A stretch of DNA of 15,254 nt, from NCBI GenBank assembly GCA_903921945.1, contig CAIXSC010000938.1, positions 1-15,254 on the forward strand, given 5' to 3'. The notes beneath the pieces were generated by a model. That model saw only the letters and a program-made list of their open reading frames with translations. It searched no databases and was not told the origin of the DNA. A program made the position numbers and the translations under genes. Origin of the DNA: an uncultured Planctomycetaceae bacterium (GTDB lineage: Bacteria; Planctomycetota; Planctomycetia; Pirellulales; Pirellulaceae). Positions 1-5,284 of the stretch are shown one piece after another. Within the stretch, counting starts at the first letter, position 1. Every line of letters starts with the position of its first letter.

Positions 1-1133
1 TAAGGACGGCTCAAGCGAACACGGTGCTGAGGACGCTCGTCGCTGTCGGCCGAGGTGTCCGATTCCGGCGAACCCATCAGAAACTCGCCGGCCGGGATCA
101 ACACCAACTTCGTTCCAATGCTGTTCTCCAACACGCTACCAGGAACCGGCGCAAGAACGGACGGCTGGAGTTGCAAATCGATCGAGTCGGTTTGGAAAGG
201 CTGAGGGGTTTGCGGCTTCGCGCCACCGGTCAACTTCCGAACCTCCCGCTTCACGCGATCGCCAAGCGTGCCCGTCGTCACCTCTCCCTGGGACGACAAC
301 GAACGAAGCTGCTCCAAAAGGCATTTCGTGAACGCGCCGTGGCCCCAGTCGTCGCGCTCAAAAGCAAGCTCACCCGCACTACAGCCAAACAGAACCGCCG
401 AGTTGTTCGGCAAACTCTGCGCCTGAAATCCCGCCCCAAGCCCCAGGTTGCGACCACGAGCTCGGTTCGGCATTTCGCGACAGCAATCCGCGAACACCAC
501 GCGCGAACCCGCGCTCGCCAACTTCAGGCTGGTCATCACTTCGCGCATGCGAATCAATGACTCGCGAAGCGGTTCGATCTGCGGCGAGTCGCCGTCGAAC
601 AACAGTCGACCCTGTTCGTCCTTCGCCTGGACCACTCCCGTATCCCATGGGCAAAAGCAACCCTCCTCCAAAACCTTGCGCTTGCCCTCGACGACCACCT
701 CGAATTTCATTTCCACGCCGTGCCCAAACAGACCTACGATCACCACGCCGTCGGTATCGCCTCGCGTGTTCAGCTTCGCTAGCTCGCTAAGGATTGCCGA
801 GCGGGTCGCGGCGCGGCCAAGAAGTTTCGTCACCTCATAGCCGGAAGCTTTGAGCAAATCGCCGACGGCCTCGGCGTCTTTTTCCGGAAAGCTTAGAGGC
901 TTCCGGTTCATCTCCGCATGCTGGTAGCGAGTCACGCCAATCATCAAAGCGTGATTCCTGCTAGGCACCGCGGCTGCCGATGACGACCGAACGCCACGGC
1001 TCAAAAGATGCCAAGCCGTGCCCGCCAGCCAACCTGACAGGCCGCCGCCGGCGGGAAGTCCCAAGCCGACTCGCAATCCGGTCTCCGTAAACGATCGCCG
1101 CGATAGCCGCGAAATCCGCTGAACGTCTGTCAT
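1..1133 (-). CDS. Caspase-like peptidase (C14) fused to FGE-sulfatase domain, Tat signal; partial at 3' end
   Basis: The frame is open from an ATG at 1133 down to base 1 (377 codons), so the C-terminus lies outside the window. An in-frame stop lies upstream and no other start intervenes. The N-terminus has a twin-arginine motif (S11-R-R-S-F15) followed by a Gly/Leu/Ala stretch, which suggests Tat export. A caspase-like fold follows from about residue 60 (HALMIGVTRY). The likely catalytic His is H138 in GLFGHG and the likely Cys is C218 in VVFADCCRE, matching the family's DxCR pattern. From about residue 334 a second domain begins with LVLIPAGEFLMGS and DERPQHRV, the usual opening of FGE-sulfatase (SUMF1-like) domains. 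Caspase-like peptidases cut after specific residues; FGE-type domains include formylglycine-generating enzymes and many non-catalytic relatives, and the deciding residues are off-window. It lies 155 bp downstream of the DUF1559 gene on the same strand. Substrate and role are unknown. Confidence 0.85.
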   Translation of the reverse strand, partial: MTDVQRISRLSRRSFTETGLRVGLGLPAGGGLSGWLAGTAWHLLSRGVRSSSAAAVPSRNHALMIGVTRYQHAEMNRKPLSFPEKDAEAVGDLLKASGYEVTKLLGRAATRSAILSELAKLNTRGDTDGVVIVGLFGHGVEMKFEVVVEGKRKVLEEGCFCPWDTGVVQAKDEQGRLLFDGDSPQIEPLRESLIRMREVMTSLKLASAGSRVVFADCCREMPNRARGRNLGLGAGFQAQSLPNNSAVLFGCSAGELAFERDDWGHGAFTKCLLEQLRSLSSQGEVTTGTLGDRVKREVRKLTGGAKPQTPQPFQTDSIDLQLQPSVLAPVPGSVLENSIGTKLVLIPAGEFLMGSPESDTSADSDERPQHRVRLSRP

Positions 1134-1288
1134 CGCTAACGCCCCCCTCTTCGGTAACGCCCCTCTGCGGAAAGGTCACCACAGGCCCCTGCGATTTTAG
1201 GGTCGCGTCAGGCCCGAAACAAACGCGCGGACGACCAAGTTTTTTTCTGTCCCGGATCGTCGGCAATCGGGTCGGGACCGTTGCGGAA

Positions 1289-2314
1289 TCAGCGGTCGGT
1301 ATCGCTGATGACTTCGCCAGAGCTAGCGGTAACCATCGCGGCGAACGTGGGTAACGGGATTGTGTCGCGGACGAACTGCACGTGGCCGTCGGCGAACAGG
1401 GCGTTTGATCCGCCAGGGTGGAACGCGAACGGCTCGTTGTCGTTGCGGCGGTTCATCGCGGCGGCGCACCCGAGTCCGCACGCTTCCAAGGCGCCGTCGT
1501 GCGACGCGCCGTCAAGGCTGAACGGACCCTCGCTGTCGGCCCAACCGATTCCCTGATCGTTGGCCTGTCCGCTGGCGGCTCGTCGCAGTCGAAACACCTG
1601 CGGGCGGCCCGCGCACTCGACAACCATGATGGTGTTGGAGGAGCCGTCGAGCACGTCGGCGAACCGGGTCATGGAATTGCGGTACATGACGGAGAAGCGA
1701 TTGGTCACGCTGTAGATCGGCGTCGGCAAATGGGCGTTGATCGAGTTTGGATGCACGCCCATGACCGCTTCATAATCGGTTGGCGCGACTGGAGTGAGGA
1801 ACGTCAGCGCGGGCCGGGGGGACTTGGCGACCGCGGTCATCACATCCGGACCGGAAGGAGCGCTCGGGCAGCGGTACACCTTCAGCGGGATGGAAGCCAC
1901 CGTCGGATTGGTGCCCTCCCACCAATTCAGATTGGCGTCGTACAATTCCCGCACGTTTTGCTGCTCGACGAAAGGAAGCGTCAGACACCGCCAGCCCACG
2001 TATTTGCCAGCCGGGTTGCCGGGCCCGGCGATGGTCCACCCGGACGCGGGAAAAAAACCGTTCACGTCGTGGAACTGGTGGATCGACAAGCCGACTTGCC
2101 GCAGATGGTTCACGCATTGGGACCGCCGGGCCGCTTCGCGAGCAGCTTGAACCGCCGGCAGGAGCAAAGCCACCAACACGCCCACGATCGCGATCACGAC
2201 CAGCAGTTCGACGAGCGTGAACCCCAGCCTTGAGCGCGTTCTGTTTCGCGAGCTGACGGCGGGTTCAGGCCCGTCTTTTCGGTGGTAGAACCTGTGTTTT
2301 GGGGAGGCAACCAT
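1289..2314 (-). CDS. DUF1559 protein with type IV pilin-like N-terminal methylation motif and H-X9-DG ending
   Basis: This is a 341-residue protein of the large planctomycete DUF1559 (SBP_bac_10) family, whose members carry a pseudopilin-like leader and are thought to be exported by a type II/IV pilus-like pathway. Seen directly: a basic leader ending at G31, then F32-T-L-V-E36 and a hydrophobic helix to about residue 52, followed by the family hallmark AVQAAREAARRSQC. Near the end, H299 is followed nine residues later by D309-G310, the H-X9-DG pattern. I chose ATG 2314 over ATG 2392 (27 codons further upstream when a TTG at 2395 is counted) because GAGGTGG lies 8 bases before it, while the upstream start has no convincing ribosome binding site. 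That site and the start codon sit in a small inverted repeat. The function of individual family members is unknown; many paralogues usually occur per genome. Confidence 0.92.
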   Translation of the reverse strand: MVASPKHRFYHRKDGPEPAVSSRNRTRSRLGFTLVELLVVIAIVGVLVALLLPAVQAAREAARRSQCVNHLRQVGLSIHQFHDVNGFFPASGWTIAGPGNPAGKYVGWRCLTLPFVEQQNVRELYDANLNWWEGTNPTVASIPLKVYRCPSAPSGPDVMTAVAKSPRPALTFLTPVAPTDYEAVMGVHPNSINAHLPTPIYSVTNRFSVMYRNSMTRFADVLDGSSNTIMVVECAGRPQVFRLRRAASGQANDQGIGWADSEGPFSLDGASHDGALEACGLGCAAAMNRRNDNEPFAFHPGGSNALFADGHVQFVRDTIPLPTFAAMVTASSGEVISDTDR

Positions 2315-2332
2315 GGTGGATTCCACCTCATG
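2312..2332 (-). promoter_or_regulatory. Hairpin covering ribosome binding site and start codon of the DUF1559 gene
   Basis: Read on the minus strand, CAT-GA-GGTGG-AAT-CCACC-ATG can fold with GGTGG pairing CCACC and CAT pairing the start ATG, leaving a GA bulge and a 3-base loop. The ribosome binding site (GAGGTGG) and the start codon would both be paired. It may lower translation initiation, or simply be a chance fold; there is no direct evidence of regulation. Confidence 0.4.
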
Positions 2333-2529
2333 AGCCGCTGGCGTCGGACGAGCCTTTCCAGTTGGGCCGTTGAGCGAAGCGTTCCTACGCATCAAGCTTG
2401 CCTAGCGAGTTGCGAAAAGGCAATGATTTTTGGGAAAAATGCCGTCCACCGGCAATAAACGAGCCGGCTTGCGCATCTGCCTTGCAGACATATCGAGGAA
2501 TCGCGGCCGTTCGGCGGGAGTGACACGTT

Positions 2530-3078
2530 GTGACTGCCGAGGACCGGCCGCCAGATTCGCCGCTCGATCCGGCCACGGTCGCCGCCTTCCATGCGGAGCA
2601 CGGGGCGGAGCTGCGTCGGTTCTTGGTGGGCGTGTTGCGGGATTGGCAGTCGGCGGAAGATGTGGCGCAGATTGCGTTTGTGCGGCTGGCGGAACGCGGG
2701 GGGGAAAGCCGCCCGGAAACGCGTAAAGCGTGGTTGTTCCGGGTCGCGTTCCATGAAGCGTTGTTGATCCGCCGCCGAGCGGACCGAAGCCAGCGGGTGT
2801 TGCGCAAGGTCGCCTGGAGTCTTCCCGAAGACGCTCCGTCGGCGGAAGCGGCGGTGGTGCAGGCCGAAACGGTGGAAGCAGTTCGCAAAGCGCTCGCGGA
2901 ACTCACGCCAGAACAACAAGCCGTCGTGCGGAAAAGGGTATTTGAGGACCGAACATTCGCCCAAGCCGCGAAAGAATTGGGAATTCCGCTCGGCACCGCC
3001 CTGGATCGCATGCACTCAGCCCTGGCCCGACTACGCCGAAAACTGTCGGGCGACCGAAAACTGTCGGGCGATAAGTAA
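2530..3078 (+). CDS. ECF-type RNA polymerase sigma factor (sigma-70 family)
   Basis: This 182-residue protein has the two domains of an extracytoplasmic-function sigma factor. Region 2 lies at about residues 18-75 (LRRFLVGVLRDWQSAEDVAQ, then AFVRL) and region 4 at about 125-173, beginning LTPEQQAVV and ending in the helix-turn-helix with AAKELGIPLGTALDRMHSALARLRRKL split around the recognition helix. It should direct RNA polymerase to a specific set of promoters. The start is GTG 2530, the first possible start after an in-frame TGA at 2521, with GGGAG ten bases upstream. The last twelve residues read KLSGDR-KLSGDK because of a perfect 18-bp tandem duplication. Three bases separate its stop from the anti-sigma-like gene, implying co-transcription and control by that protein. 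The inducing signal is not visible. Confidence 0.9.
   Translation: MTAEDRPPDSPLDPATVAAFHAEHGAELRRFLVGVLRDWQSAEDVAQIAFVRLAERGGESRPETRKAWLFRVAFHEALLIRRRADRSQRVLRKVAWSLPEDAPSAEAAVVQAETVEAVRKALAELTPEQQAVVRKRVFEDRTFAQAAKELGIPLGTALDRMHSALARLRRKLSGDRKLSGDK
3036..3071 (+). repeat. Perfect 18-bp tandem duplication at the end of the sigma factor gene
   Basis: Bases 3036-3053 and 3054-3071 are identical copies of an 18-mer starting CCGAAAACTG. The repeat is in frame and duplicates six residues (RKLSGD) immediately before the stop codon, so it lengthens the protein tail after the region 4 helix-turn-helix without disrupting it. Confidence 0.95.
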
Positions 3079-3081
3079 ACC

Positions 3082-4254
3082 ATGACGAATCAACCCGAAC
3101 CACGACCCGCTGCCGACGGCACCGTCCATGTCCCGTCGGAGTGCCCCGGCGACCAACTCGATTCCCCGTCCTCGTTGGCTGCCCGTTCGCTCGAATGGAT
3201 CGCGTTTCGATACGTAGCCGGTGAACTGTCGTCCGACGAGTCCACCATCTTCGAAGAGCAGCTCGCAGCCGACCAAGACGCTCGCGAAGCTGTGGCGGCC
3301 GCCGTGGAAATCGCCGTAGCCATCCAGGTCGCCGGCATTGACGGATGGGTCCCAACGTTGAATCATCTCGCAGGCGGCACCGGCACCGGCACAGAGACTG
3401 GCACTGGCACAGAGACTGGCACTGGCACAGAGACGGGCACTGGCACAGAGCCAGGCCGCACAGCCAGCACAACCATCGCGGCCCGCACCGTTGCAGGGCA
3501 ACCGGAGCGAAGGCTCGCAAGCGGCCCGGCTAGTCCTCGGTGGAAGGCGTCGCCCCGCCGCCGATGGCGGACCATCGCGTCGTGGTGCGTCGTCGGCTCG
3601 CTCGCGTGCCTGGGACTGGTGTCGATGGTCGACCATTGGGCTGATCATACGGCTGGCCACTCCGCCGGCAAACGGCTTCCTGTCGTCGCCGATCGTTCGT
3701 CCTCGAGCGATCAATACGCCGCCCACCTGGGGAAACTCGCGCGATTGTGGAGCGAAGAGCGGCCGCGGTCGGGAAGCGGACTGTCTGAGGACAGCGAAGA
3801 TCTGGCAGGTCATTCATCCCTACACGACAGTGACTCGGGAGTTCGCCTGACACCCGATGGCACAGTCATTGATGACACGATGGTTGACGGCGTGGTGGTT
3901 GACGGCATGTTGGTTGATGGCGTGGTGGTTGACGGCGCCGTTGGGCATGGCGCCGAGACTTCCGGCATAGAAACCGACAGCACCGAATTCGGCGGTACCG
4001 CACCAAACGGTCGCACACCAAGCGGTCGCGCACCAAACGGTTTCGCTCCAGACGGTTTCGAACTGAGCGGCGAAGCGGAAGCCTCGCAGCTTGGGGGTGA
4101 ACTTGTGGCGGCGGAAGCGCCGGCTTGGATGATTGCGGCCGTCGCGGCGAAATCCGGCACGTTGAGCGACGAAGCCGCGGAGGCTTCGGGCGAGCCGGTG
4201 GGAATGCCCGAGTCGGCGCCGGATGCTCCGGCGGAAGCGGGAAACATCCCATGA
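3082..4254 (+). CDS. Anti-sigma-factor-like membrane protein with repeat-rich exported part
   Basis: This 390-residue protein follows the sigma factor by 3 bp and is most likely its membrane-anchored regulator. The N-terminal segment at about 36-82 (EWIAFRYVAGELSSDE, then EEQLAADQDAREAV) resembles the short helical cytoplasmic part of planctomycete anti-sigma proteins, but the HxxxCxxC zinc motif of classical ZAS domains is absent. Residues about 98-122 are a Gly-Thr-Glu low-complexity run. A single membrane helix lies at about 164-183 after an Arg-rich stretch, giving a cytoplasmic N-terminus. The exported part contains fifteen consecutive five-residue units at about residues 256-330, mostly ending in Gly. 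The final four bases overlap the next gene (ATGA), so translation is probably coupled. The anti-sigma role is inferred from position and topology, not from a diagnostic domain. Confidence 0.8.
   Translation: MTNQPEPRPAADGTVHVPSECPGDQLDSPSSLAARSLEWIAFRYVAGELSSDESTIFEEQLAADQDAREAVAAAVEIAVAIQVAGIDGWVPTLNHLAGGTGTGTETGTGTETGTGTETGTGTEPGRTASTTIAARTVAGQPERRLASGPASPRWKASPRRRWRTIASWCVVGSLACLGLVSMVDHWADHTAGHSAGKRLPVVADRSSSSDQYAAHLGKLARLWSEERPRSGSGLSEDSEDLAGHSSLHDSDSGVRLTPDGTVIDDTMVDGVVVDGMLVDGVVVDGAVGHGAETSGIETDSTEFGGTAPNGRTPSGRAPNGFAPDGFELSGEAEASQLGGELVAAEAPAWMIAAVAAKSGTLSDEAAEASGEPVGMPESAPDAPAEAGNIP
3379..3450 (+). repeat. Four 18-bp tandem units encoding TGTGTE
   Basis: Four consecutive 18-base units, two of them identical (ACTGGCACTGGCACAGAG) and the outer two differing at one or two positions, encode four copies of the hexapeptide TGTGTE in the cytoplasmic linker of the anti-sigma-like protein. 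This is a coding minisatellite that could change length without a frameshift. Confidence 0.95.
3847..4071 (+). repeat. Fifteen degenerate 15-bp units encoding a pentapeptide-periodic segment
   Basis: 225 bases divide exactly into fifteen in-frame 15-base units. Thirteen of the fifteen encoded pentapeptides end in Gly, and the fourth residue is usually Asp, Asn, Ser or His. Early units look like TMVDG and VVVDG, later ones like TAPNG and RTPSG, so the array seems to contain at least two sub-families. It lies on the exported side of the membrane helix. It does not fit the A(D/N)LXX pentapeptide-repeat family. Confidence 0.9.
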
Positions 4255-5219
4255 GTGTCCGGGACGCTCGCCTCATTCCGTGGATCGCCATGACGGTCGC
4301 TTGGGTTGTTTGTCCCGAGCTTGCGGCGGCCGATCGAGCGGAGACGATCGCGCAAGCCGGCACTGGATCCGCGGCCAGCGCCGAGTCGACTCCGGCCCGC
4401 AGGAAGGCAGCCGTCGGCACGACGCCCGCGCCGCTGACGCTGGAACGCGAGACGGCCGCGTTGAAATTCGTCGAGCAACACCACGCCGAGTTGGCTGAGT
4501 TGCTGGCCGCTCTGAAGCCGACAAGTCCGGCGCAATACGCGCAGGCGATGCAAGATCTGTTTCGTGCCAGCGAACGGATCAACTTGGCACGCTCGCGTGA
4601 TCCACGTCGGTTCGAACTGGAATTGCAAATTTGGAAAACCCAATCCCGCCGCGACTTGGTCGCCGTTCGACTGCGGATGGCACGCACCCCGGAACTGGAA
4701 TCCCAACTGCGACAGCTGATCCACGAGCATCTGGAATTGCAGCAAGCGTTGATGCGGATGGAACGCGATCGCGTCGCCGAACGCCTGCGGAAGCTCGACG
4801 AACAACTTGCCAGTGGCAATCGAACGGAACAGGTCGAGCAACAGTTCCAGCAATTGGTGTCGCGGCCCCGCACCGGCCCCAAAGCGGCCGCGAAGAACCC
4901 CGTGAAACCGACCTCCAAGCCGTCCGCAAAGCCCACCGGAAAAACGACCTCGAAATCCGCTTCGACATCTGCGATAAAACCTGCCACAACGCCTACCGTA
5001 ACGCCCGCCACAACGCCTACCACAAAACCGGCAGACCAACCGGCTTCCAAACCAACGGACAGGGCAACCAACAAGCCGTCAGACCAACCGGCAGACAAAG
5101 CAGCGGGCAAGCCGGCGGACAAAGCAGCAGAAAAAGCAGCGGGCCAAGCGGTTTTTGAGCCGGCTTTGCCGGCGCCCGCTAACGCCCCGAACGGGTCACC
5201 GGTCCCCAAGAATCCGTAG
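4251..5219 (+). CDS. Secreted helical (coiled-coil) protein with Lys/Pro/Thr/Ala-rich tail, function unknown
   Basis: I do not recognise a named family. The 322-residue product starts at ATG 4251, overlapping the stop of the anti-sigma-like gene (ATGA), which supports this start over an in-frame ATG at 4125 inside that gene. A signal peptide is likely (hydrophobic WIAMTVAWVV, then AAADRA near residue 28). Residues about 64-202 are strongly helical and charged, with heptad-like stretches such as LIHEHLELQQALMRMERDR, suggesting a coiled coil. From about 203 to the end the sequence is low-complexity and basic, with KPTSKP, TPTTKPADQP and ADKAAGKPADKAAEKAAG repeats, perhaps contacting an anionic polymer or the wall. 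Being translationally coupled to the sigma/anti-sigma pair, it may be an envelope sensor or partner of the anti-sigma protein; that is inference only. Confidence 0.8.
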   Translation: MSVRDARLIPWIAMTVAWVVCPELAAADRAETIAQAGTGSAASAESTPARRKAAVGTTPAPLTLERETAALKFVEQHHAELAELLAALKPTSPAQYAQAMQDLFRASERINLARSRDPRRFELELQIWKTQSRRDLVAVRLRMARTPELESQLRQLIHEHLELQQALMRMERDRVAERLRKLDEQLASGNRTEQVEQQFQQLVSRPRTGPKAAAKNPVKPTSKPSAKPTGKTTSKSASTSAIKPATTPTVTPATTPTTKPADQPASKPTDRATNKPSDQPADKAAGKPADKAAEKAAGQAVFEPALPAPANAPNGSPVPKNP

Positions 5220-5284
5220 CTAACCGCAGTCACCGCCCTTCACATTGACATTCGTTATTAGTTTTTCACTTGGAGTGAACACGC

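Noticed and set aside
24..840. Plus-strand open frames at the left edge
   Set aside because: They are shadows of the minus-strand caspase–FGE gene, whose translation shows clear domain motifs; their own products are Arg/Ser-rich without motifs.
2393..2395. TTG start for the DUF1559 gene giving 368 residues
   Set aside because: No ribosome binding site; ATG 2314 has GAGGTGG at 8 bases and gives a leader length normal for the family.
2469..2496. TTGCGC-16-TATCGA as a promoter for the sigma factor gene
   Set aside because: Only about half of each hexamer matches consensus, and planctomycete promoters are poorly defined by these motifs.
3810..5233. Two long antisense frames across the anti-sigma-like and coiled-coil genes
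   Set aside because: Low-complexity products generated by the complementary strand of the repeats; the sense genes have signal peptides, a membrane helix and coupled starts.
5245..5250. Perfect TTGACA before the DUF1549 gene
   Set aside because: No acceptable -10 hexamer at 16-18 bases downstream (the region reads CACTTGG), so a promoter is not supported.
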